Shown piece after piece: positions 1-5,923 of a stretch of 10,461 nt of DNA. The position numbers and the translations under genes were made by a program. This DNA is from an uncultured Collinsella sp. (GTDB lineage Bacteria; Actinomycetota; Coriobacteriia; Coriobacteriales; Coriobacteriaceae). The notes under the pieces were generated by a model, which saw only the letters and a program-made list of their open reading frames with translations, did no database searches and was not told where the DNA came from. Location of the stretch: contig CABSMV010000071.1 in the NCBI GenBank assembly GCA_902478935.1, positions 1 through 10,461 of the forward strand, given 5' to 3'. Each line of letters begins with the position of its first letter. Within the stretch, counting starts at the first letter, position 1.

Positions 1-28
1 GGCAGCGTCAGATGTGTATAAGAGACAG
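1..28 (+). other. Residual Nextera/Tn5 sequencing adapter (artefact)
   Basis: Bases 10-28 are AGATGTGTATAAGAGACAG, the 19-bp Tn5 mosaic end, and bases 1-9 (GGCAGCGTC) are the matching tail of the Illumina Nextera read-1 adapter. The match is exact over all 28 bases. Genomic sequence begins at base 29. The adapter contains an ATG at 12-14 in frame with purL, so automatic gene callers would give the truncated protein a false N-terminus beginning MCIRDR. It should be trimmed, and it is not evidence of a transposon. Confidence 0.97.
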
Positions 29-29
29 G

Positions 30-248
30 TACGTGGGCGAGGACGGCAAGCCCAGCATGGATCTCTCCGTCAACCCCAACGGCTCCGCACTCGCCATCGA
101 GGGCATCACGAGCCCCGACGGCCGCGTCCTGGGCAAGATGGGCCATGCCGAGCGTCGCGGCGACAACCTGTATCGCAACGTGCCCGAGCATGTCCCCGGC
201 GATAAGTTCATGCCGATCTTTGAGAGCGGCGTGGCCTACTTCGCTTAA
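30..248 (+). CDS. purL: Phosphoribosylformylglycinamidine synthase PurL, C-terminal fragment
   Basis: This is the last 72 codons of a large single-chain PurL (FGAM synthase), which converts FGAR, glutamine and ATP to FGAM in purine synthesis. The visible part is the end of the C-terminal class-I glutaminase domain. It contains NPNGS, then IEGITSPDGRVLGKMGHAER, where the His and Glu of HAE correspond to the His-x-Glu pair of the glutaminase catalytic triad; the cysteine nucleophile lies upstream, outside the window. The C-terminus FESGVAYFA is typical of clostridial/actinobacterial-type long PurL proteins. The gene is cut by the contig end, not by mutation, and its first bases are fused to adapter. 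The stop is TAA at 246-248, followed by a terminator 39 nt later. Confidence 0.93.
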   Translation, partial: YVGEDGKPSMDLSVNPNGSALAIEGITSPDGRVLGKMGHAERRGDNLYRNVPEHVPGDKFMPIFESGVAYFA

Positions 249-286
249 ACCTTTCCCATCGGTTACAATCCCTTCGGGTAACAACA

Positions 287-322
287 CCCGCCACCGACAC
301 ACCCGGTGGCGGGTTCTTTTTT
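287..322 (+). terminator. Intrinsic terminator after purL, in the leader of the EamA gene
   Basis: A perfect 10-bp GC-rich stem (CCCGCCACCG at 287-296 pairs with CGGTGGCGGG at 304-313) encloses a 7-nt loop and is followed by TTCTTTTTT (314-322). The T-run is only on the plus strand, so it should act on transcripts coming from purL. It ends just 25 nt before the EamA start codon, leaving no space for a separate promoter between them. Confidence 0.9.
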
Positions 323-347
323 GCTTCGCGCATACAGGAAGGACATC

Positions 348-1283
348 ATGGAAAGCCGCAAGCCGTATCTCGCCACCCTGCCCGGACTCATCCTGGGCTG
401 TCTTGTTTGCTGTGCACTCTGGGGATCGGCCTTTCCCTGCATCAAGATCGGCTACGCACTCTTTGGTATCCCCGCTCACGATAGCGCCTCACAGCTGCTC
501 TTTGCGGGCTTGCGCTTCACGCTTGCCGGCGCCCTGGTTATCGTTGAGATGAGTGCGGCCCAACGCCGCCCCCTCATTCCGCGGGCACGCGACATCAAGC
601 CCATCTTTGTCTTGTCACTCTTCCAGACTATCGGGCAGTACTTCTTTTTCTACCTTGGACTCTCGCGCGCCAGCGCAATGTCGAGTTCCATCATCGAGGC
701 CAGCGCCAACTTTCTCGCAATCCTCTTTGCCGCCCTGGCATTTCACACCGAGAGGCTCAATACGCCCAAGGTGCTTGGCTGTGTGCTGGGCTTTGCAGGC
801 GTCGCGCTCGTCAACCTTTCGGGCGCGGACGGCACCTTTGGCTTTACGCTCGACGGCGAGGGATTTATCTTGGCTTCCACTGTTGCGGGCGCCCTGTCGA
901 CCTGCCTCATTGGCATCTTCTCGCGCGAGCATGACGGCGTCTTGCTCGCCGGCTGGCAGTTTTTAGTCGGTGGCGTGGTCCTTACCGCCATCGGGTTTTT
1001 GATGGGCGGCACGTTGTCCCCCACCGAAATCGCCCCCGCCATCGCGCTCATCATTTATATGGCACTCATTTCCGCCGTCGCGTACTCGCTGTGGTCCCGC
1101 CTGCTCGCCGTCAACCCCGTCAGCCGCGTGTCGGTCTTTGGCTTTATGAACCCGGTCTTTGGCGTGCTGTTGAGCGCACTGCTGCTCGGCGAGGGCGCTG
1201 GCACGAGCCCCGTTACCGTCATCGTTGCCCTGCTGTTGGTCTGCGGCGGCATCATCATCGTCAACAAACCCAAAAAAGCCTAG
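348..1283 (+). CDS. EamA/DMT-family inner-membrane transporter
   Basis: A 311-residue very hydrophobic protein with about ten membrane helices arranged as two EamA repeats, the drug/metabolite transporter (DMT) architecture; length is normal for the family. The first repeat includes the typical WGSAFPCIKIG stretch near residues 25-35. The second half ends in a VSRVSVFGFMNPVFGVLLSALLLGE segment, the hallmark of helices 8-9 in EamA proteins, and a lysine-rich cytoplasmic tail (NKPKKA). DMT proteins usually export amino acids, metabolites or nucleosides; the substrate cannot be read from sequence. ATG 348 is chosen because AGGAAGGA (336-343) lies 4 nt upstream; an in-frame extension to 306 would start inside the terminator hairpin. 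The gene sits right behind the purL terminator, so it may depend on read-through or on a promoter at the purL end (a TACAAT hexamer is at 264-269). It ends at the bidirectional terminator at 1431-1474. Confidence 0.9.
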   Translation: MESRKPYLATLPGLILGCLVCCALWGSAFPCIKIGYALFGIPAHDSASQLLFAGLRFTLAGALVIVEMSAAQRRPLIPRARDIKPIFVLSLFQTIGQYFFFYLGLSRASAMSSSIIEASANFLAILFAALAFHTERLNTPKVLGCVLGFAGVALVNLSGADGTFGFTLDGEGFILASTVAGALSTCLIGIFSREHDGVLLAGWQFLVGGVVLTAIGFLMGGTLSPTEIAPAIALIIYMALISAVAYSLWSRLLAVNPVSRVSVFGFMNPVFGVLLSALLLGEGAGTSPVTVIVALLLVCGGIIIVNKPKKA

Positions 1284-1362
1284 CGAGCTCACCTTTTTAG
1301 GGAGGGTGTTCGCACACTTTAGCTTAATGGGGTGCACTGGTTCTCGTAGATTTCGTACCGAG

Positions 1363-1392
1363 TTGCGGCGGCAGACGCCCGTCTTGCCGCAA
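1363..1392. other. Imperfect hairpin in the EamA 3' region, no T-run
   Basis: The 147 bases between the EamA stop and the main terminator hold no convincing gene. They contain TTGCGGC (1363-1369) pairing with GCCGCAA (1386-1392), with an inner AGACG/CGTCT pairing. There is no T-run on either side, so it is probably not a terminator by itself; it may be a 3' UTR structure or a decayed repeat. Nothing resembling a tRNA or known small RNA was seen here. Confidence 0.35.
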
Positions 1393-1430
1393 CGCGCCTG
1401 GGCATTATGGCCAGAGGCCCCCACAAACGC

Positions 1431-1474
1431 AAAAGGGGCGCACGACCATCACAACGGTCGTGCGCCCCTTTTTT
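1431..1474. terminator. Bidirectional intrinsic terminator between convergent genes
   Basis: A perfect 17-bp stem, AAAAGGGGCGCACGACC (1431-1447) with its complement (1456-1472), encloses an 8-nt loop. It is flanked by T-runs in both directions: TTTTTT at 1469-1474 on the plus strand, and TTTT from the 1431-1434 A-run on the minus strand. It ends the EamA transcript and the opposing GGDEF transcript, whose stop codon begins at the next base (1475-1477). Confidence 0.93.
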
Positions 1475-2617
1475 CTAGCGTATCTGGACGCCGGCATTCT
1501 TCTTCTCGCGCTTTACGCGGTAGAGCTCCGCGTCGGCAGCGCGAAGCAAGTCTTGCCAGGTATCGACGCCATCACCAACCCGTGCGTAGCCGATGGACAT
1601 CCGCAACAGATACGGGACCTCGGCGCGCGCGAGCTCGTCGCTGATTGCCGCGCACAGACGCATGATGTCCTGCTCCGCCGTCGCCTTTTGAAGCACCACG
1701 AACTCATCACCGCCATAACGTGCGATAAAGCCACCTGACACCGAGCAGGCCTCTTTGAGCGCAGCGGATATGACCTGGAGGGCATGGTCGCCCTCCACAT
1801 GTCCATAGCGATCGTTAATCTGCTTAAAGCCGTCGGCGTCCATCATAAGCAGATACACGTCTTCGGCCTGATCCACGTTTGAGAAGAGCGACAACATATA
1901 GGTCTCAAAACGGTTGCGATTGTTGAGGCCAGTCAACGGGTCGGTCGAGATGAGCTGCTCCTGGTAGATGATGTAGAGCAGCAACATACTAATCATTATG
2001 CCGACACAAAGGCCGGGCATCGAGCATACGACCTGAAAGGTACCACCCACCAGGGCCGGAATGGCGAAAAATGCCAAGGTTCGATAGATGGCCTTCGTCT
2101 GCAGACTCTCGACCCTGCGAGATTGCACAAACGCATGCAGGGACGTATGTATAACGTAACAGTAGCTGACGATGGGCTGGATCATATAGGCAAAGCCGCG
2201 ACGATACACACCCTGCGAATCGATATAGAACAGGGCGTGCGTCCAGTAACTGGTAAAAGCCAGCACGACCACCAGAGCCGTAGGCAACGCTACAAGCACC
2301 ACCCTATAGCGCGAGGTCAAAAGGCGAGAACCCTGCACCGTCTCGGAATAGATAAACCAAATGAGACACGCGACGGCAAAGAGCGAAAACGAAACCGCGT
2401 TGGAAATCCAGTTGACAGCAATGCCCAACGTGCCGTCCACACCGTCCGAAAGCGTCCAGACCATATCGAATAGTATGTACGCGGCAGAGGTGTAGCCAAG
2501 CATGCTAAACAATAGCTGCTGGGTGCTCGAGAACAAGGAGCGTCGACTTCGCACGGCAAGCCCGATAAGAACAATCATGCATAGCACGAATATCTCAATC
2601 TTGAGTGCCTTAACCAC
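1475..2617 (-). CDS. Membrane GGDEF protein, predicted diguanylate cyclase
   Basis: A 380-residue protein with seven predicted membrane helices (about residues 7-22, 36-54, 70-90, 106-124, 144-164, 176-197 and 203-219), then directly a GGDEF domain (about 224-375). The domain starts with DPLTGLNNRNRFE (226-238), has the metal-binding region MDADGFKQIND (259-269) and an intact YGGDEF (301-306), so it should be able to make cyclic di-GMP from two GTP. No RxxD inhibitory site is present at the expected position just before GGDEF (residues there read VSGG), so feedback inhibition may be absent. There is no PAS or HAMP linker and no EAL domain; the helical half presumably senses a membrane or extracellular signal. 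The start is GTG 2617, because AAAGGA (2627-2632) is 9 nt upstream; the open frame extends further to 2776 but through the upstream hairpins. It lies downstream of the KdgT gene on the same strand, separated by two hairpins, so it probably has its own promoter. The stop abuts the terminator. Confidence 0.88.
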   Translation of the reverse strand: MVKALKIEIFVLCMIVLIGLAVRSRRSLFSSTQQLLFSMLGYTSAAYILFDMVWTLSDGVDGTLGIAVNWISNAVSFSLFAVACLIWFIYSETVQGSRLLTSRYRVVLVALPTALVVVLAFTSYWTHALFYIDSQGVYRRGFAYMIQPIVSYCYVIHTSLHAFVQSRRVESLQTKAIYRTLAFFAIPALVGGTFQVVCSMPGLCVGIMISMLLLYIIYQEQLISTDPLTGLNNRNRFETYMLSLFSNVDQAEDVYLLMMDADGFKQINDRYGHVEGDHALQVISAALKEACSVSGGFIARYGGDEFVVLQKATAEQDIMRLCAAISDELARAEVPYLLRMSIGYARVGDGVDTWQDLLRAADAELYRVKREKKNAGVQIR

Positions 2618-2643
2618 TAGCCGCCATCCTTTCAATATCCAAG

Positions 2644-2659
2644 TGGTCTGAATCGACCA
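2644..2659. promoter_or_regulatory. Small inverted repeat upstream of the GGDEF gene, possible operator
   Basis: TGGTC (2644-2648) and GACCA (2655-2659) form a 5-bp inverted repeat with a 6-nt spacer, ending about 27 nt upstream of the GTG start of the GGDEF gene. It is in the right place for an operator or a leader hairpin. Arms this short occur often by chance, and no convincing -35/-10 pair was found around it. Confidence 0.2.
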
Positions 2660-2672
2660 ATTCGAATCTGGG

Positions 2673-2698
2673 CAACAAACACCCCTGCCCGCAGGGGT
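2673..2698 (-). terminator. Weak terminator-like hairpin, minus strand
   Basis: ACCCCTG (2681-2687) and CAGGGGT (2692-2698) make a compact perfect 7-bp stem with a 4-nt loop. Read on the minus strand it is followed by GTTTGTTG (2680-2673), a partial T-run. It lies downstream of the larger 2715-2758 hairpin and may be the second half of a tandem terminator for the KdgT transcript, or a structure in the GGDEF leader. Confidence 0.45.
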
Positions 2699-2714
2699 AA
2701 GGGGAATAATAGCA

Positions 2715-2758
2715 GAGCGCCCGAACGTCACTGCAGGACAGCTCTCGTTCGGGCGCTC
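2715..2758 (-). terminator. Large hairpin after the KdgT gene
   Basis: A perfect 13-bp arm pair, GAGCGCCCGAACG (2715-2727) and its complement (2746-2758), surrounds an 18-nt loop, 46 nt past the KdgT stop codon. On the minus strand the following bases are TGCTATTATTCC, only moderately T-rich, so this is a likely but not textbook terminator. The loop is larger than usual for an intrinsic terminator. Confidence 0.5.
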
Positions 2759-2803
2759 AAACGGCGCGAGTTGCACGCCGGAATCAATTATCGGTAACGG
2801 CCG

Positions 2804-3826
2804 TTACTCACCGTCGATATCGGTTGCGACAGCCTCCTCGATGGCCTCGACACCGGCAGGCGACAGGTCCTCCTTGCCCTGGCAGAACTTCTTGTCGACC
2901 CAGCCGGTCAGAATCGGAGCCATGATTGCCGTGATGATAACGGCGGTGGCGATCTGGGCGTACGCGGTGGGTGCAAGCTCGGCATAGCGCGGCGCGACCT
3001 CGGCAAGAGCAACCGGCGTGGTCATAGCCGTGCCGGCGATAGTGGAGCAAGCCACAGCGGCCTTGCCGTTACCACCGCACAGGCGCTCGAACGCAAAGGT
3101 GATGGGACCGACGACAAACAGCGTGATAAGGCCCAGCAAGATGCCGGAAATACCGCCGGTGATAAAGCTCGACAGGCTCATGGACGCACCGAGCTGAAAT
3201 CCGATAACGGCGATCGCGGGATTGGCACCGGGAACCAGCAGATTCTTGATGAACGGGAAGAGGTTGCCCAGAACCATGCCGATAACGAGCGGCAAAATGG
3301 AGCCGATGATTGTACCGACAGGAATGTTGGCGAGACCCGAGACACCAAGGATGATCATGGTGACGGCGGGGCCGGCCGTAAAGAACAGAATACCCACGGC
3401 GCCCTGCTCGGACTCATCGCCGAACTCGCCCATGATACCCGTGTAGAGCGCCATGTTGCAAAACGTAATGCCGCCGATGATGGAAACCGAGCTCAGGCCC
3501 AAAAGGTTGTCGTTAAAGAAATACGCAACGCCCAGGCCCAGCGCGGCTGCCACCACAAGCTTAGGAATCAGCACGACGATGCCGGTCTTGATGGCACCCG
3601 GCGTGGACTTAAAGCTGATGCCGGCGCCCACAAACAGCAAGATCGCGGCAACGATGGTGTTGGAGCCGCCGCGGCAGGCAGCCGTAAAGAAGCCGCCGAT
3701 CTCAAAGACCTGCGGACAGAAGGTATTGAGCAAAAGGCCGACGATCATCGGGTAGATCATGATGTCACCCGGGATGCGCGGTACTTTGAATTTCTTTTGC
3801 TCGTTGGCGGTCGCTCCCTGTGCCAT
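2804..3826 (-). CDS. kdgT: 2-keto-3-deoxygluconate permease (KdgT family)
   Basis: A 340-residue, very hydrophobic membrane protein matching the KdgT family, proton-linked importers of 2-keto-3-deoxygluconate (KDG), a breakdown product of pectin and uronates. Family features seen are RIPGDIMIYPMIVGLLLNTF (17-36), the gene's best-known region GGITFCNMALY (118-128) followed by GEFGD, then AGPAVTMIILG (151-161), LGNLFPF (186-192) and FQLGASMSL (210-218). There are about ten hydrophobic segments and an acidic C-terminal tail. ATG 3826 is preceded by GGGGG at a short distance (4 nt); the upstream TTG at 3856 has no ribosome site. No KDG kinase, aldolase or pectinase is in this window, so the permease stands alone, and another sugar acid or organic acid is possible. 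It follows azlD on the same strand after 141 nt that contain a 16-bp palindrome, suggesting its own regulated promoter. Confidence 0.87.
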   Translation of the reverse strand: MAQGATANEQKKFKVPRIPGDIMIYPMIVGLLLNTFCPQVFEIGGFFTAACRGGSNTIVAAILLFVGAGISFKSTPGAIKTGIVVLIPKLVVAAALGLGVAYFFNDNLLGLSSVSIIGGITFCNMALYTGIMGEFGDESEQGAVGILFFTAGPAVTMIILGVSGLANIPVGTIIGSILPLVIGMVLGNLFPFIKNLLVPGANPAIAVIGFQLGASMSLSSFITGGISGILLGLITLFVVGPITFAFERLCGGNGKAAVACSTIAGTAMTTPVALAEVAPRYAELAPTAYAQIATAVIITAIMAPILTGWVDKKFCQGKEDLSPAGVEAIEEAVATDIDGE

Positions 3827-3870
3827 GAAACCCCCATTTCCGCTGACGCGGAACAAAAGCCCACGTCACG

Positions 3871-3886
3871 CTTTACTACAGTAAAG
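3871..3886. promoter_or_regulatory. 16-bp palindrome upstream of kdgT, candidate operator
   Basis: CTTTACT AC AGTAAAG is a perfect 7+7 bp inverted repeat with a 2-bp centre, 45 nt upstream of the kdgT ATG. Its minus-strand half TTTACT could serve as a poor -10 (4 of 6 matches) 17 nt after a weak TTCTTC, so a bound repressor would block the start of transcription. Symmetry and length suit a dimeric regulator (GntR, IclR or LacI type), but the regulator is not in the window and the promoter assignment is weak. Confidence 0.5.
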
Positions 3887-3967
3887 TTTGACCATGGTAC
3901 CAGAAGAAGCAGACCGCCTCGGTGGGAAATTTGATTCGCTAGGCCGGGACGATAACGCATCCTGCTC

Positions 3968-4291
3968 TTATACGAGGCTCAAAACGAAATAGAACACGAT
4001 GCCCGAGACGCAGCACCACAACATCGACTTTGTCTTGATTGCCACCGCCACGACACCGGCAGCCGCAATCCAGGGAATTAAGCCCTGCCACAAGCCGGCG
4101 TCGAAAGCGCCAGGGCTTATCAAATCGTTAGCGACCAGTGCCGCAAAGGCGGCGGGCGGAATATAACCCAAGGCCTCGGTAACGCGGGGCGACAGCGTTC
4201 TCCCGCGCAAGGCAAACGCCGGGGCAATGCGGAAAAATGCGATGGCCGCCCACGACGACAGCCACAGGACCAAAAACTCATTAACGGGCAT
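3968..4291 (-). CDS. azlD: AzlD-family branched-chain amino acid transporter small subunit
   Basis: A 107-residue protein with about four hydrophobic segments, the size and shape of AzlD, the small partner of AzlC. Together they form an exporter of branched-chain amino acids (AzlCD; the equivalent in Corynebacterium is BrnFE). Typical parts are RIAPAFALRGRTLSPRVTEALGYIPPAAFAALV in the first half and a hydrophobic C-terminus (CCVSGIVFYFVLSLV). ATG 4291 is chosen because GAAGGAAGGGG (4300-4310) is 8 nt upstream; an extension to 4342 would run deep into azlC. The start overlaps the azlC stop by 11 nt, which indicates translational coupling. No clear terminator follows it, so transcripts may continue toward kdgT. 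Confidence 0.86.
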   Translation of the reverse strand: MPVNEFLVLWLSSWAAIAFFRIAPAFALRGRTLSPRVTEALGYIPPAAFAALVANDLISPGAFDAGLWQGLIPWIAAAGVVAVAIKTKSMLWCCVSGIVFYFVLSLV

Positions 4292-4973
4292 CGCGAGCAC
4301 CCCTTCCTTCGGCGAGGGCATCGCACGCAAGCGCCGCGACAACGCCGACGAGCACGCTTACCGGCACGGCGATATTCGTCCACCCCAAGAACTTGCATAT
4401 GGCGACGGACACCGCAGCCAAACTGGCAGCTACGACATTGCCGCTCGACAGTCGCTGCGAAAAGAGCAGGCAGATAAAGAGCGATGTGCAGACAAAACCC
4501 GCAATAGCGGTGGGAACATCGACAACGGCACCGACGATGGCGCCCGTCGTACACGAAACGCCCCATGTTGCGATGAGGATCACGTTGAGCACAAAGGACT
4601 CGCGCGGGCCCCAATCCTCCCCTTTAACCAACTTGGCAAGCGAGATGCCATATGCCTCCTCGGTAAGTGTCGCGGCAACAGCCAGCGTCTGACGCTTCGA
4701 AACACCCCTCAGATGCGGTGCGATCGATGCCGAGTAAAGCGCAAAGCGCGAGGAGATTGCGGCGACGCTCGCGACGATCGATGCTGCAGGCACACCTGCC
4801 AGCCACAGATTGCAGATCATAAACTGCCCGCTGCCCGTCACGAACGTGCTGCTCAGGGCAAAAACCATCCAGGGTTCCATTCCCGTCTGCCCCATAATCA
4901 TTCCGCACGGCGCGCCTATCGCAACATAGGTAAGCATCACCGGCCAGACGGTTTTAACGATTTTGAGCACCAT
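4281..4973 (-). CDS. azlC: AzlC-family branched-chain amino acid exporter large subunit
   Basis: A 230-residue integral membrane protein of the AzlC (LIV-E) family, the large subunit of the branched-chain amino acid exporter with AzlD directly downstream. Near the N-terminus it carries IGAPCGMIMGQTG and then SSTFVTGSGQFM, the conserved TG.GQF region, followed by SSRFALYSASIAPHL, matching the family R..LY...L pattern, and TEEAYGI in mid-protein. Six to seven helices are visible. ATG 4973 is preferred because GAGGAA (4978-4983) lies just upstream; the ATG at 5009 would add 12 residues but has no ribosome site. It is read divergently from the HD-domain gene across 137 nt, so the two promoters share that region. 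The azlCD pair probably removes excess Leu/Ile/Val or analogues; no Lrp-type regulator is adjacent. Confidence 0.89.
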   Translation of the reverse strand: MVLKIVKTVWPVMLTYVAIGAPCGMIMGQTGMEPWMVFALSSTFVTGSGQFMICNLWLAGVPAASIVASVAAISSRFALYSASIAPHLRGVSKRQTLAVAATLTEEAYGISLAKLVKGEDWGPRESFVLNVILIATWGVSCTTGAIVGAVVDVPTAIAGFVCTSLFICLLFSQRLSSGNVVAASLAAVSVAICKFLGWTNIAVPVSVLVGVVAALACDALAEGRGARDAR

Positions 4974-5054
4974 AGCGTTCCTCGTCCCGACAAGATTTCC
5001 GAGCCGCATTCAACGACGCGGCAGAATCATCGCCCGATGGTAACCGAGTTCACC

Positions 5055-5060
5055 TACAAT
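5055..5060 (+). promoter_or_regulatory. Candidate -10 element of the HD-domain gene
   Basis: TACAAT matches the -10 consensus at 5 of 6 positions and lies 50 nt before the HD-gene ATG, in the 137-nt region shared with the divergent azlC. No good -35 is visible 16-18 nt upstream, so this is a weak call. Confidence 0.25.
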
Positions 5061-5072
5061 TGCCCCCGGATC

Positions 5073-5092
5073 GAAAGACACAGAAAGACACA
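5073..5092 (+). repeat. Perfect 10-bp tandem duplication in the HD-gene leader
   Basis: GAAAGACACA occurs twice head to tail (5073-5082 and 5083-5092), between the candidate -10 and the ribosome site (AGGAAG at 5100-5105) of the HD-domain gene. It could be a slippage duplication, or a pair of sites one helical turn apart for a regulator. Confidence 0.85.
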
Positions 5093-5110
5093 ACTTTTTA
5101 GGAAGTCATT

Positions 5111-5923
5111 ATGACAGCTATCGATCGAACGCGGGCTGCCGCGGCCTTCAAGACCTACACCGATGCCTACGATGCCGCCAATCCGCGTATCGCGCTCAAA
5201 ATCGAGCATACGTACCACGTTGCCGAGGCATGCGATGCCGTGGCACGCGAACAGGGCTGGTCACCGCAGGGCATTGACCTAGCGTGGCTTTGCGGCCTGC
5301 TACACGATATGGGCCGCTTTGAGCAGCTGCGACGCTGGGATACATTTAAGGATGCCGAAAGCATGAGCCATGCGGCGTTGGGCGTCGAGGTCCTCTTTGG
5401 CAAAACACCTGCAGATGCGCCCGCGACAACAAGTATCCGCGACTTTATCGACGATCCGGCAGAAGACGAGTTGATTCGCGCAAGCATTGCCTATCACAGC
5501 GATTTCCGTCTACCCGCGCAGCTCGACGAGCGAACGCGGCGCTTCTGCGATATCGTGCGCGATGGCGACAAGATCGACATCATGCGAACCATCGCCGACA
5601 GCACCGTCGATACCATCCTCAAGGTTGATGAGGATACATTTCTCGCCAGCCGGTTCTCGACACCGGCGCTCACCGCCTTTGACGAGCGCCGGTGCGTTGC
5701 ACGCGACGAACGCGATGAGGCCGCCGACTACCTGGTAGGGCTTATCTGTTTTATGTTTGAGCTCGTCTATCCGGCAAGCCGCGCGCTGGCGCGCGAGCAG
5801 GGCGATATCTACCGCCTGCTCGACGCGCCTTTTGGCATTGTGCGCCCCTTTACCGATCCCGCCACGCAAGCGACCTGGGAATGCCTAAAGAAAGAGATGC
5901 GAGCCTGGCTGGCCGGCGCTTAG
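5111..5923 (+). CDS. HD-domain metal-dependent hydrolase, function unknown
   Basis: A 270-residue cytoplasmic protein with an HD domain over about residues 25-160. Metal-ligand candidates are H33/H36 (EHTYHV), the H65-D66 pair in GLLHDMGRFEQ, H87 (MSHAALG), H129 (AYHSDF) and D153 (DGDKIDIMR). The H...HD...H...H...D layout suggests a two-metal phosphohydrolase or phosphodiesterase, but the nucleotide or other substrate cannot be told. The C-terminal 110 residues are helical without a recognised domain. The combination FEQLRRWDTFKDAESMSHAALG recurs in stand-alone HD proteins of anaerobes. ATG 5111 follows AGGAAG by 5 nt. It is a single-gene unit, divergent from azlC. Its TAG stop (5921-5923) overlaps the TAA of the convergent etfA, so there is no terminator between the two genes. 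A link to cyclic di-GMP breakdown is unlikely: it is not an HD-GYP protein. Confidence 0.82.
   Translation: MTAIDRTRAAAAFKTYTDAYDAANPRIALKIEHTYHVAEACDAVAREQGWSPQGIDLAWLCGLLHDMGRFEQLRRWDTFKDAESMSHAALGVEVLFGKTPADAPATTSIRDFIDDPAEDELIRASIAYHSDFRLPAQLDERTRRFCDIVRDGDKIDIMRTIADSTVDTILKVDEDTFLASRFSTPALTAFDERRCVARDERDEAADYLVGLICFMFELVYPASRALAREQGDIYRLLDAPFGIVRPFTDPATQATWECLKKEMRAWLAGA

Noticed and set aside
10..28. Tn5 mosaic end as a mobile element boundary
   Set aside because: It is joined to the Nextera-specific bases GGCAGCGTC and sits at the exact end of the window with no transposase gene, so it is library preparation residue.
12..29. In-frame ATG giving purL an apparent start (MCIRDR...)
   Set aside because: The ATG and the following codons are adapter sequence, not genomic; purL is truncated by the contig end.
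1284..1430. Possible small RNA or tRNA after the EamA gene
   Set aside because: Only an imperfect hairpin without T-run is seen; no cloverleaf or recognised RNA family pattern.
2618..2776. N-terminal extension of the GGDEF protein by 53 residues
   Set aside because: The extra part would be translated through two stable hairpins and adds a non-membrane segment. A GTG with AAAGGA at 9 nt gives a normal start.
3827..3856. TTG start for kdgT ten codons upstream
   Set aside because: No ribosome site before it, while the ATG at 3826 has GGGGG just upstream and begins the family-typical N-terminus.
4227..5114. 295-codon plus-strand open frame over azlCD
   Set aside because: It is antisense to two well-recognised membrane genes, has a composition rich in Arg/His/Asp without any family pattern, and lacks a ribosome site; a shadow of GC-rich codon use.
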